A stretch of DNA of 10,953 nucleotides from Alphaproteobacteria bacterium HGW-Alphaproteobacteria-13 (GTDB lineage: Bacteria > Pseudomonadota > Alphaproteobacteria > Sphingomonadales > Sphingomonadaceae): contig PHEM01000078.1 in assembly GCA_002842935.1 (NCBI GenBank), forward strand, positions 1 to 10,953, read 5' to 3'. A program made the translations under genes and the position numbers. Below the pieces are notes generated by a model. That model searched no databases, had not been told where the DNA came from, and saw nothing but the letters and a program-made list of their open reading frames with translations. Of the stretch, positions 1-6,316 are shown piece by piece. How positions within the stretch are numbered: the stretch's first letter is position 1; each line of letters begins with the position of its first letter.

Positions 1-69
1 AGCCGTGGCACAGCCGCCGAGAGCGAGCGCGGCTGCGGCAAGCAGCGCGACAGAAAGAGGACGCGTCAT
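1..69 (-). CDS. Lipoprotein, N-terminal fragment (cut by window edge)
   Basis: Only the first 23 codons are present. The start ATG is at 67-69 on the minus strand and the frame stays open to base 1. The peptide has a short basic N-terminus (MTRP), an alanine/leucine-rich hydrophobic core, and a lipobox L-G-G-C at residues 17-20. By the known lipobox rule, signal peptidase II would cut before Cys20 and the protein would be membrane-anchored through it. An in-frame ATG at 85-87 would add six residues, but GAAGG lies just ahead of the ATG at 69, which favours the shorter form. The gene lies 64 bases beyond the end of the cell wall hydrolase gene in the same direction, so the two may share a transcript. 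The mature protein is outside the window and no family can be named. Confidence 0.6.
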   Translation of the reverse strand, partial: MTRPLSVALLAAAALALGGCATA

Positions 70-133
70 CGCGCCTTCATGCGCCATGGATCATGGCTTG
101 GCAATGAACGGAACGGGTCCGGCCGCGATCGAA

Positions 134-799
134 TCAGCGATAAAAGATATGGTTGTCGATCTGCGCGATGCGCGCCTTGCGCCAGCCGGGCGAGACGTGG
201 CGCGCGTGGAAGAACAGCGCGCCCGGCGCGTGGTTCTTCCAGCTGCCGTCGCGCGCGATCTGGGCGATGGCGACGGCGTTGTTCCACTGAGTGCCTTCGC
301 GCACCGCCGGCATCCGGCCGCTCTTCACGAAGCTGAACTGGCTTTTCTGGTGGACGACGCCGCACAGGCTGGTCGGAAAGCGGCCCGACTGCGCGCGGTT
401 GAGCACGACATGCGCGACGGCGAGCTGGCCGACGAGCGATTCGCCGCGCGATTCGAAATAGACCGCCCCGGCGAGGCAGCGCAGCTCGGGATCGAGCGTG
501 GCGGGCCGCGGCGTCGCGGCGACGAGTTCGGCGAGCGAATCAGCCGTCACGGGCGCCGGTTGCGGCGCGGCGGCGGATTCGTCCTGCTGCTCGCTTTCGT
601 TTTCGATAGAATCCTCGACCGGCGCTTGCGGCCCGGTCGTTTCGCCCCCAAGTGCCGAATCCGAATTCGGCAGCGTGATGAGGGGAAGATTGGCGTCCGC
701 GCCCAGCTCACTGGCAAAGCCCGGCTCGGCCAGGAATAGCATGGTTGCGGCCGTCATGCCGACAGCGGCCACGCTGGCCACATTCAAGATACGACTCAT
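134..799 (-). CDS. Secreted SleB-type cell wall hydrolase
   Basis: Predicted peptidoglycan hydrolase of the Hydrolase_2/SleB family (lytic glycosylase-like), 221 residues from the ATG at 799. Residues 1-29 form a signal peptide or membrane anchor with a hydrophobic core at about 7-25 and a possible cleavage site near GFA. Residues 55-100 are a low-complexity linker rich in Glu, Gln, Ala and Pro. The catalytic domain covers about 105-221 and contains YFESRGE (114-120). E116 is the likely catalytic Glu by family knowledge. AHVVLNR (129-135) and the FFHA segment (196-199) are also typical. A TTG four codons upstream (811) is an alternative start, but GACGGA ahead of the ATG favours 799. In non-sporulating alphaproteobacteria this family is thought to act in wall remodelling, not spore germination. 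The gene is separated from DUF1491 by a 195-base gap containing hairpins. Confidence 0.88.
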   Translation of the reverse strand: MSRILNVASVAAVGMTAATMLFLAEPGFASELGADANLPLITLPNSDSALGGETTGPQAPVEDSIENESEQQDESAAAPQPAPVTADSLAELVAATPRPATLDPELRCLAGAVYFESRGESLVGQLAVAHVVLNRAQSGRFPTSLCGVVHQKSQFSFVKSGRMPAVREGTQWNNAVAIAQIARDGSWKNHAPGALFFHARHVSPGWRKARIAQIDNHIFYR

Positions 800-895
800 T
801 TTGTCCGTCAAAAGGGCGGCTGATGGACCGAAACCTCAAAACAGGCGGGGGAGAGGCAAATGCCCTGCGCCGCCTGCGGCCATCATCCGACTGCG

Positions 896-941
896 TGTCC
901 GAACCGTTTGCCGGGTCTTTCGGACATGCCGAACGGACCCG
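896..941 (-). promoter_or_regulatory. Two mutually exclusive hairpins upstream of the cell wall hydrolase gene
   Basis: This lies in the 195-base gap (800-994) between DUF1491 and the hydrolase gene. Read on the plus strand, arms 912-917 (CGGGTC) and 936-941 (GACCCG), continued by 919-923 (TTCGG) and 929-933 (CCGAA), form an 11-pair stem with a small internal loop. A second perfect 8-base inverted repeat pairs 896-903 (TGTCCGAA) with 919-926 (TTCGGACA). Both structures use 919-923, so only one can form at a time. No T-run follows either one on the minus strand, so this is not a classic intrinsic terminator. It could be the 3' end structure of the DUF1491 transcript or part of the hydrolase leader. 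I could not place a convincing promoter in the rest of the gap. Confidence 0.4.
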
Positions 942-994
942 CGGGACGACCTACGCGTGAAACTGCGCGCCAAATATTGTGCGGCGCAACAAAG

Positions 995-1333
995 TCAAGT
1001 CAGCGCACTCCACTCCACGACGAGCCGTTGCGTATCCGCGATGTCCAGTTCGACGATCCACAGGTCGGGATCGGCCTTTCGCCGCCGCGCGCGATAAGCG
1101 ATACGCGCCTCCTCATCCGCGTCGGGACCGGGACCGACGGCGTCCCAAATCGGGACAGCCGCGGTCGAAAAGCGCCGTTCGAGCAGCGGTCCCGCCACGC
1201 CCCGCTCGCTGCACTGGATCAGGATGCTCCCCGCGCGGTCGTCGCCCGCGGCCAGCACCGCCGCGAATCCGCCCGCCGCCTGCGTCTCGCGCAGCAGCAG
1301 GTCGACCAGAAAGCGGCTGGTCAGCCGCGCCAC
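995..1333 (-). CDS. DUF1491 family protein
   Basis: A 112-residue protein of unknown function that I recognise as DUF1491, a small family typical of Alphaproteobacteria. The pattern MARLTSRFLVDLLLR at the N-terminus, the central GSILIQ strand and the ADPDLWIVELD segment near the C-terminus fit that family. It has no signal peptide, membrane segment or obvious catalytic motif, so it is probably a small cytoplasmic alpha/beta protein. The start is a GTG (1331-1333), with GGGA about nine bases upstream. The gene begins 21 bases after the ptsN stop and is very likely co-transcribed with ptsN. No function should be inferred from that link alone. Confidence 0.8.
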   Translation of the reverse strand: MARLTSRFLVDLLLRETQAAGGFAAVLAAGDDRAGSILIQCSERGVAGPLLERRFSTAAVPIWDAVGPGPDADEEARIAYRARRRKADPDLWIVELDIADTQRLVVEWSALT

Positions 1334-1354
1334 GATGGGAAATCCCGCGCAGCC

Positions 1355-1819
1355 TCAGGCCGCGTCGCGTGTTTCGGTATCGGCGAGCAGCGCATAGAGC
1401 GCCTCGTCATTCTTGGCCCCGCGCAGCCGTTCGGCCATCGCCTCGTTGCGGAGCATCCGCGACACGCCCGCCAGCGCCTTCAGATGATCGGCGCCGGCGT
1501 CGAGCGGCGACAGGAGGACGAACAGCAGATCGACCGGCAGGCCGTCCACGGCGTTGAAATCGATCGGCTTCGCCAATTGCAGGAACAGGCCGCGCACGCC
1601 ACCCAGATCGGCCAGCTTGGCGTGCGGCAAGGCGATGCCGCGCCCGAATCCCGTCGATCCCAGCCGCTCCCGCTCCAGCAGCGCCTCGCTCACTTCACCG
1701 GCGTCGAGACCGAGCGAGCGCGCCGCCAGATCGCCGACAAAAGGAAAAAGCGCCTTTTTCGAATCGAGCTGCACATGCGCGCGCACGGTCGCAGGATAAA
1801 GGAGAGAGGAAAGATTCAT
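1355..1819 (-). CDS. ptsN: Nitrogen-PTS EIIA protein (PtsN)
   Basis: EIIA-Ntr domain protein, 154 residues from the ATG at 1819. It receives phosphate from NPr in the nitrogen phosphotransferase system and acts as a cytoplasmic regulator, in other bacteria of K+ transport and stress responses, not as a sugar importer. The single domain covers the whole chain. The motif GIALPHAK (61-68) places the phospho-accepting histidine at H66. The later PVDLLFVLLSP segment is typical of the family fold. A GTG two codons upstream (1825) is an alternative start. MNLSSLLYP at the ATG matches family N-termini, so I prefer it, although there is no strong ribosome binding site. It lies downstream of hpf, as in many proteobacteria, but rpoN, often found there too, is absent. 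Confidence 0.92.
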   Translation of the reverse strand: MNLSSLLYPATVRAHVQLDSKKALFPFVGDLAARSLGLDAGEVSEALLERERLGSTGFGRGIALPHAKLADLGGVRGLFLQLAKPIDFNAVDGLPVDLLFVLLSPLDAGADHLKALAGVSRMLRNEAMAERLRGAKNDEALYALLADTETRDAA

Positions 1820-1849
1820 GGGCACTGGTCAAATCTGCATCGCTGCCTG

Positions 1850-1873
1850 GCCCCGGCGTCGCGGCGCCGGGGC
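1850..1873. other. Perfect 9-bp GC hairpin between hpf and ptsN
   Basis: Arms GCCCCGGCG (1850-1858) and CGCCGGGGC (1865-1873) flank a six-base loop. It sits in the 100-base gap after the hpf stop and about 30 bases ahead of the ptsN start. In the minus-strand transcript no U-run follows, so it is not a standard intrinsic terminator. It may act as a partial terminator, a processing site or an mRNA stabiliser that lets hpf and ptsN levels differ. That role is inference. Confidence 0.45.
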
Positions 1874-1919
1874 TTGTTGGGCGGGGCCATTAGGCCGAAT
1901 GACGAAGAAAATCCAGCCC

Positions 1920-2495
1920 CTATCGCGGTTCGACCCAACCGATGGTGCCGTCGTCGCGGCGATAGACCATATTATGCGACCCCGTCCGGCTGTTGACGAA
2001 CAGCAGCGCGTTGGTGTTGCGAAGGTCGAGCATCATCACCGCATCCGACACGCTGCTGGTCGGAATATCGACGCGCGTTTCGGCGATGATCGCGGGGGCG
2101 TCGCCCGCATCCTCGTCGTCCCCGGCGTCAAAGACGGTGTAGCTCGCATTGTCGGCGACTTCGTCCAGGGTCGGCATCGCGACGTTGTTGGCGCCGGGAT
2201 TGCGGTCCTTCAATCGCCGCATATAGCGCCGAAGCTGCTTTTCGATGCGCTCGGCCGCGCCTTCGAAGGCGACGTGCGCGTCCTGCGCCTGACCGCGCCC
2301 CTTCAGTACCAGCCCCTGCATCACATGGGCGACGATGTCGCACTGGAAACTGTCGTGCGGCCCTTTTCCGAACGTCGCGTGCGCGCCGATGGCCCGCGAG
2401 AAATATTTGTCGGCAATCGCGTTCATCCGGTCCGACACATGCGACTGCAGCGCTTCGCCGGTTTCGATCTGATGGCCAGAGACGCGGATTTCCAT
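1920..2495 (-). CDS. hpf: Ribosome hibernation promoting factor, long form
   Basis: A 191-residue long-form HPF. The family binds the 30S decoding region and, through its C-terminal domain, pairs ribosomes into inactive 100S dimers in slow growth. The N-terminal S30AE domain covers about 1-100 and starts MEIRVSGHQIETGEAL. It contains the basic helix EKQLRRYMRRLKDR (85-98). A linker with the acidic run AGDDEDAGD (124-132) follows. The C-terminal dimerisation domain covers about 136-190, including the conserved AVMMLDL and ALLFVNS strands and the FVN...YRRDDGTIGWVEP ending. The start at 2495 is fixed by a strong AAGGAG seven bases upstream. The gene lies 46 bases after dnaQ. This strong translation signal within a long gene cluster suggests that hpf is made in excess of its neighbours. 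Confidence 0.95.
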   Translation of the reverse strand: MEIRVSGHQIETGEALQSHVSDRMNAIADKYFSRAIGAHATFGKGPHDSFQCDIVAHVMQGLVLKGRGQAQDAHVAFEGAAERIEKQLRRYMRRLKDRNPGANNVAMPTLDEVADNASYTVFDAGDDEDAGDAPAIIAETRVDIPTSSVSDAVMMLDLRNTNALLFVNSRTGSHNMVYRRDDGTIGWVEPR

Positions 2496-2502
2496 TCTTC
2501 TT

Positions 2503-2508
2503 CTCCTT
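2503..2508 (-). promoter_or_regulatory. Strong ribosome binding site of hpf
   Basis: CTCCTT on the plus strand reads AAGGAG on the minus strand, seven bases ahead of the hpf ATG. It is the best Shine-Dalgarno sequence seen among the left-arm genes and decides the start codon. Confidence 0.85.
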
Positions 2509-2524
2509 ACAGGGATGCCCCGGC

Positions 2525-2540
2525 GGCGGCGGACGCCGCC
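2525..2540. other. Small GC hairpin between dnaQ and hpf
   Basis: GGCGGC (2525-2530) and GCCGCC (2535-2540) flank the loop GGAC, just after the dnaQ stop on the minus strand. No T-run follows. It may only mark the dnaQ 3' end. The surrounding GC bias makes a chance hairpin possible. Confidence 0.3.
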
Positions 2541-2541
2541 A

Positions 2542-3246
2542 TCAGGGACTATCGTGCCACAGCGGTTGATGAAGCGTGGCGACGAATTGGGCATGAAGCG
2601 CCAGTTCCGCGGGGGTCGCGGCGTGCGGGCGCGGTTCGCGATAGGGGCGCTGGGGCGAGGCGGGGCGGAAACCGCCCATGGCAGGGGCGCCGGCCGGGGC
2701 GGCGGCGGGCTGCGCGGCAAGACCAAGGCCGATCTGCCGTCCCCCGGTCATCTCGATATAGAGATGCGCGAGCAATTCGGCGTCGAGCAGCGCGCCATGC
2801 TTGATGCGGTGGCTGCGGTCGATGCCATAGCGCGTGCACAGCGCATCGAGGCTGTGCTTCGCGCCGGGATGCAGCTTGCGCGCCATCTGCACCGTGCAGC
2901 ACATGCGCGTCATGTCGAGCGCGGGGCGTCCGGCGCGCGCCAGTTCGGCATTGATGAAGCCGAAGTCGAACACGGCATTGTGCGCGACCATCGGCGCATC
3001 GCCCAGAAATTCGATCAATTCGTCGGCGCGCGCCGCGAACAGCGGCTTGTCCGACAGGAACTGGATCGACAGGCCGTGCACGGCCTCCGCCTCTGCCGGC
3101 ATATCGCGTTCGGGATGGAAATAGGCGTGGAAGGTCCGGCCGGTCTCGCGCCGGTCGACCAGCTCGACGCATCCGATTTCCACGAGGCGGTGCCCGGCCT
3201 TTGGGTCGAGTCCCGTGGTTTCAGTATCGAAGACGATCTCACGCAT
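2542..3246 (-). CDS. dnaQ: DNA polymerase III epsilon subunit (3'-5' proofreading exonuclease)
   Basis: A 234-residue DEDDh exonuclease, the proofreading subunit of the replicative polymerase. Exo I is FDTETTGLD with D7 and E9. Exo II is VAHNAVFDFGFI with D94. Exo III is HGALLDAELL with H150 and D155. All five catalytic residues are therefore present. The catalytic domain covers about 1-170. The C-terminal 60 residues are rich in Ala and Pro and end in an AELALHAQFV...PLWHDSP segment. By E. coli analogy this tail would contact the polymerase alpha subunit. The ATG at 3246 follows the coaE stop by 19 bases. A TTG two codons upstream (3252) is possible. Length is close to E. coli epsilon (243). 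It is the last of the tightly packed origin-proximal genes before hpf. Confidence 0.95.
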   Translation of the reverse strand: MREIVFDTETTGLDPKAGHRLVEIGCVELVDRRETGRTFHAYFHPERDMPAEAEAVHGLSIQFLSDKPLFAARADELIEFLGDAPMVAHNAVFDFGFINAELARAGRPALDMTRMCCTVQMARKLHPGAKHSLDALCTRYGIDRSHRIKHGALLDAELLAHLYIEMTGGRQIGLGLAAQPAAAPAGAPAMGGFRPASPQRPYREPRPHAATPAELALHAQFVATLHQPLWHDSP

Positions 3247-3265
3247 GGACAATATGGTGTGGACC

Positions 3266-3892
3266 TTATCGCGCGCGGAAACAAGAGGCGATGGCGCGAA
3301 TCTGGCGATGCGTCTCGCTTTTCGTGCGGCCGGTTTCGATGACGAAATCGGCGCGCGCGCGTTTCACACGATCCGGCACCTGCAAATGGCGGATCGCCTT
3401 CAGCTTCGCGCGCGTCATGCCGGGCCGCCGCATCACGCGCCGCGTCTGCATCCACGCGGGCGCCGACACCACCGCGATCGCGCCGACGCGCCGCCAGCCG
3501 CCCTTTTCGAACAGCAGCGGAATGTCGAGGATCACGACATCGCGCGCGCGGTGCCGCATCAGGAATTTTTTCTGCTCCCGCGCCACGGCGGGATGGACGA
3601 TCGCCTCCAGCGCCGCCAGTTCGTGCGTGTTGCCGAGCACATGCGCCCCCAGCTTTTGCCGATCGACGCCGCCGGGACCGGTCGTGCCGGGAAAGCGCGC
3701 CTCGATCGCATCGACCAATGCGCCGCCCGGACCTTGCAGCCTGTGCACTTCGGCATCGGCGTCGAACACCGGCACGCCTTCGCGCTCGAACATCGCCGCC
3801 GCGGTCGATTTGCCCATGCCGATCGAACCCGTCAGGCCGAGGATGAAGGGACGGCGCAGCCGCGATCCCGGACGGGGGTGGCGTTTCTTCAT
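3266..3892 (-). CDS. coaE: Dephospho-CoA kinase
   Basis: Catalyses the last step of coenzyme A synthesis, phosphorylating the ribose 3'-hydroxyl of dephospho-CoA with ATP. The 208-residue P-loop kinase has a Walker A motif GSIGMGKS (22-29), the conserved FDADAEVH segment (43-50, D44 and D46), and VVILDIPLLFE, which matches the family's D-x-P-L-L-(F/Y)-E signature. The lid region holds VMRRPGMTRAKLKAIRHLQ, close to the usual R..R-x(4)-A..R-x(3)-Q arrangement. The first 16 residues (MKKRHPRPGSRLRRPF) are a basic extension, because family proteins usually begin right at the first strand. The ATG overlaps the aroE stop as ATGA, which implies translational coupling, so the extended start is probably real. 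The total length is normal. Confidence 0.95.
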   Translation of the reverse strand: MKKRHPRPGSRLRRPFILGLTGSIGMGKSTAAAMFEREGVPVFDADAEVHRLQGPGGALVDAIEARFPGTTGPGGVDRQKLGAHVLGNTHELAALEAIVHPAVAREQKKFLMRHRARDVVILDIPLLFEKGGWRRVGAIAVVSAPAWMQTRRVMRRPGMTRAKLKAIRHLQVPDRVKRARADFVIETGRTKSETHRQIRAIASCFRAR

Positions 3893-4713
3893 GCCGTCAG
3901 CAACGCGCGCAGCTCTTCGTCGCGCCCTTCCGGCGGCGGCGCACCGAAGAACAGCTCGAACGCCAGCGCCGCCTGTCCGATCAGCATGTCGAGTCCGTCG
4001 ACGATGTCGAGTCCGCGCGCCTCCGCCGCGCGCAGCAGCGCCGTGCGCAGCGGCGCATAGACAAGGTCATAGACGATCGCGCCCTCCGGCAGCGGCGACA
4101 GGTCGAGTTCGAGCGGCGGCTGGCCCGTCATGCCGAGGCTGCTTGCATTGACGAGCAGCGCGGCGGGCGGCAGTGGCGCGTCGAGACCGACCACATCGCC
4201 CTTCAGCCCAAAGGCTGCCAGCAGTGCCATCGCTTTCAGCGGCGATCGGTTGAGGATCGTCACATGCCCGACCTTCGCGCGCGCCAGCGCGAACAGCACC
4301 GCGCGCGCCGCGCCGCCCGCTCCGACGACCGCCACGGGCGCGCCCTCCAGATCGAGTTCGGCGAGCGGCGCATAGAAACCCGCCGCGTCGGTGTTGGTGC
4401 CGATCAGCGATCCGTCGGGCTGGCGCACCACCGTGTTCATCGCGCCTATGGTGCCGCGAATGTCGCCGGGATCGTCGACCAGATCCATCATCGCGATCTT
4501 GTGCGGGATGGTGACGTTGCAGCCGCGCCAGTCGGGATCGGCGCGCCGTTCCGCGACATAGGCCGCAAGCCCCTCTGCCTTCACATGGGCGCGCCGATAT
4601 TCCCCGGCGATTCCCAGCGCCTTCAGCCAGAAACCGTGGATCAGCGGCGATTTCGAGTGCGCGATGGGATCGCCGATCACCTCGGCGTAAGGGGCGTAGG
4701 GAACGCCGCTCAT
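3889..4713 (-). CDS. aroE: Shikimate dehydrogenase (NADP+)
   Basis: Reduces 3-dehydroshikimate to shikimate with NADPH in the aromatic amino acid pathway. The protein has 274 residues from the ATG at 4713. The N-terminal substrate domain has the shikimate-binding SKSP (20-23), NVTIPHK with catalytic K72, N93 in GAMNTV, and NTDAAGF with catalytic D109. The nucleotide-binding domain has the glycine-rich GAGGAAR (131-137) and ILNRSPLKA, where the NADP-binding Arg is expected. NASSLGM and the C-terminal DGLDMLIGQAALAFELF are also typical. The ATG overlaps the maf stop by four bases, which selects it over the further upstream GTG or ATG codons inside maf. The 3' end overlaps coaE in the same way. 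Confidence 0.96.
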   Translation of the reverse strand: MSGVPYAPYAEVIGDPIAHSKSPLIHGFWLKALGIAGEYRRAHVKAEGLAAYVAERRADPDWRGCNVTIPHKIAMMDLVDDPGDIRGTIGAMNTVVRQPDGSLIGTNTDAAGFYAPLAELDLEGAPVAVVGAGGAARAVLFALARAKVGHVTILNRSPLKAMALLAAFGLKGDVVGLDAPLPPAALLVNASSLGMTGQPPLELDLSPLPEGAIVYDLVYAPLRTALLRAAEARGLDIVDGLDMLIGQAALAFELFFGAPPPEGRDEELRALLTA

Positions 4714-5309
4714 ACCGGGGCAAGCCCCGTCGCGCGCAGCCACGCCATCAGCGGCAGCATCGGCATGCCGATGATGGTCCAGGGATCGCCTTCGACCCGG
4801 TCGAACAGTTGCACGCCCGCTCCCTCGATTTCATAGCAGCCGACACTCCAGCGGATGCTGTCCCAATGACGCGCCACATAGTCGGCGATGAAGCCATCCG
4901 ACAAGGGGCGCATCCACAGTTTCGCCTCACCGATCGCGCGCCACACCGGCGCGCCGCCGCGCGCGGCGACGGCGGCGCTGAACAGTCGGTGCCGCGTGCC
5001 CGCCATGCGCGCGAGGTGCGCCGCCGCTTCCTCGGGCGTTTCCGGCTTGCTCAGCATCGTTCCGTCGTCGAGCGCCAGCGTGGTGTCGGCGCCGATCACC
5101 GTCACGCCGGGCAGGCGCGCGGAGATTTTCACGGCCTTCGCTTCCGCCAGCGCGTCGGCGATATTGCGTGGCGTCTGGCCGGTCGCCAGCAACGACGCCG
5201 TCAACGCTTCCTCATCGACATGGGCGGCGCTGGTTTCGAAATCCAGACCGGCGGCGCGCAGCATCGCCGCGCGCCCGCTGCTTTGCGAGGCAAGGAGCAG
5301 CCGCGTCAT
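4710..5309 (-). CDS. maf: Maf-family nucleotide pyrophosphatase
   Basis: A 199-residue Maf/HAM1-superfamily enzyme, expected to hydrolyse non-canonical or excess nucleoside triphosphates to monophosphates. The N-terminal LLLASQSSGRAAML matches the family's LASxSxxR motif, with the usual PR replaced by SG and R13 kept. IGADTTLAL contains the general-base Asp (D75). LSKPETPEEA, the MAGTRHRLFSAAV segment and CYEIEGAG are also conserved. I cannot decide between the dTTP/UTP-preferring (YhdE) and m7GTP-preferring (YceF) groups. The ATG at 5309 overlaps the ppsR stop as ATGA, and the stop overlaps aroE in the same way. The gene is therefore embedded in a chain of coupled genes. Its place beside the origin matches Caulobacter and related genomes. 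Confidence 0.93.
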   Translation of the reverse strand: MTRLLLASQSSGRAAMLRAAGLDFETSAAHVDEEALTASLLATGQTPRNIADALAEAKAVKISARLPGVTVIGADTTLALDDGTMLSKPETPEEAAAHLARMAGTRHRLFSAAVAARGGAPVWRAIGEAKLWMRPLSDGFIADYVARHWDSIRWSVGCYEIEGAGVQLFDRVEGDPWTIIGMPMLPLMAWLRATGLAPV

Positions 5310-6124
5310 GCGCCCGCCGCCGCCCGGTCCTCGACCAGCTTGATCACCGCGGCTGCGGTCTCCTCGATCGAGCGGCGCGTGACGTCGATCACCGGCCAGC
5401 CATTGTCGGCGAACATGCGCCGCGCATAGGCGATCTCCGCCTTCACGCGCTCGTCGTCGACATAGGCGGTCTCGGGCGCCTGGTTGAGCGACAAGAGCCG
5501 GTTGCGCCGCACCTGCACCAGCCGGTCAAGCCCCGTGGTCAGCCCGACCACCAGCGGATGCTTGAGGTGATAAAGCGCGTCGGGCGGTGGCGATTCGGGG
5601 ACGATGGGGATATTCGCGGTCTTGAAGCCGCGATTGGCGAGATAGATGCTGGTCGGCGTCTTCGAGGTGCGCGACACGCCCGCGAGGACGATGTCGGCCC
5701 GCTCCCAATTTTCCCAGCCGATGCCGTCGTCGTGCGCGACCGTGAACTGGATCGCCTCGACACGGGCGAAATAGGCGGCGTCGAGCACATGCTGGCGGCC
5801 CGGCCGCGCCTTTGCTTCCTGCCCCAGCATCCGCGACAGCGCGTCGGTCACGGCGTCGAGCGCGGGAACCAGCGGCAGGTCCAACGCCCCCGCGCGCCGT
5901 TCGAGGCTGGCGCGCAGTTCGCCGTTCACCAGCGTGAACAGGATCATGCCGGGGCTGGCCTGCACTTCAGCCATGATCCGGTCGAGATGCGATTCCGATC
6001 GCACCATCGGCCAGAAATGGCGCACCACCTCGACATCGTCGAACTGTGCGATCGCCGCCTTGGCGATATTTTCGAGGGTCTCGCCCGTGGAATCGGATAT
6101 GAGGTGCAAGTGGAGCCGGTCCAT
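5306..6124 (-). CDS. ppsR: Bifunctional kinase/pyrophosphorylase (PEP synthase/PPDK regulator)
   Basis: A 272-residue DUF299-family regulator. In this family the protein uses ADP to phosphorylate a threonine of phosphoenolpyruvate synthase or pyruvate phosphate dikinase and also reverses this with phosphate, switching gluconeogenic flux. The N-terminus LHLHLISDSTGETLENIAKA is characteristic. The P-loop-like GVSRTSKTPTSIYLAN covers 149-164, followed by the conserved NIPIVPE and GLTTGLDRL segments. The ATG at 6124 is supported by AAGGA about eight bases upstream. The frame stays open for 159 more bases into the origin region, but that extension has no family-like sequence. This is the first gene of the left arm and faces away from the putative origin. 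The target dikinase is not in the window. Confidence 0.94.
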   Translation of the reverse strand: MDRLHLHLISDSTGETLENIAKAAIAQFDDVEVVRHFWPMVRSESHLDRIMAEVQASPGMILFTLVNGELRASLERRAGALDLPLVPALDAVTDALSRMLGQEAKARPGRQHVLDAAYFARVEAIQFTVAHDDGIGWENWERADIVLAGVSRTSKTPTSIYLANRGFKTANIPIVPESPPPDALYHLKHPLVVGLTTGLDRLVQVRRNRLLSLNQAPETAYVDDERVKAEIAYARRMFADNGWPVIDVTRRSIEETAAAVIKLVEDRAAAGA

Positions 6125-6195
6125 GGACCTATCCTTTCGCCGCGACGGCGGAAAAGGCAAGCGCCGCCGCGCAAGGACTAAGGATTCAACATGGC

Positions 6196-6204
6196 TGTGG
6201 ATAA
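6196..6204 (-). promoter_or_regulatory. DnaA box, perfect consensus
   Basis: TGTGGATAA on the plus strand, which is TTATCCACA on the minus strand. It lies 72 bases upstream of the ppsR start and could also bring DnaA close to the ppsR promoter. Confidence 0.85.
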
Positions 6205-6236
6205 GGCAGGCAAAAGCGCGGGAGCAAAGCGGGATG

Positions 6237-6250
6237 GGGGATTCATCCCC
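6237..6250. repeat. Perfect palindrome in the origin
   Basis: GGGGAT-TC-ATCCCC, with a GANTC site at its centre (6240-6244). The arms are perfect and the two-base centre is too short for a stable RNA loop, so a dimeric DNA-binding protein site is the more natural reading. The binding protein is unknown. Confidence 0.5.
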
Positions 6251-6275
6251 GACACTGCCGATTCCGCTCCTGCTC

Positions 6276-6284
6276 TTTTCCACA
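6276..6284 (+). promoter_or_regulatory. DnaA box, near-consensus
   Basis: TTTTCCACA fits the relaxed consensus TTWTNCACA. It starts exactly 20 bases before the perfect box at 6296 and has the same orientation. Confidence 0.7.
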
Positions 6285-6295
6285 AGCGATCCAAT

Positions 6296-6304
6296 TTATC
6301 CACA
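6296..6304 (+). promoter_or_regulatory. DnaA box, perfect consensus
   Basis: TTATCCACA on the plus strand. Only three bases separate it from the oppositely oriented box at 6308-6316, so the two form a near-palindromic pair. Confidence 0.87.
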
Positions 6305-6307
6305 GGC

Positions 6308-6316
6308 TGTGAAAAA
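6308..6316 (-). promoter_or_regulatory. DnaA box, near-consensus
   Basis: TGTGAAAAA on the plus strand, which is TTTTTCACA on the minus strand and fits TTWTNCACA. With its flanks it repeats the sequence around the box at 6196 (12 of 14 bases identical). Confidence 0.65.

Noticed and set aside
5..739. Long plus-strand open frame opposite the cell wall hydrolase gene
   Set aside because: It is a shadow of the minus-strand hydrolase frame in GC-rich DNA. The minus strand gives a clear family match with a signal peptide.
860..2804. Overlapping long plus-strand frames across DUF1491, ptsN and hpf
   Set aside because: They are Arg/Ala/Pro-rich with no family pattern, whereas the minus strand encodes recognisable ptsN and hpf.
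6125..6283. N-terminal extension of ppsR upstream to 6283
   Set aside because: The extra 53 residues have no family resemblance and run through the DnaA boxes. The ATG at 6124 has a ribosome binding site.
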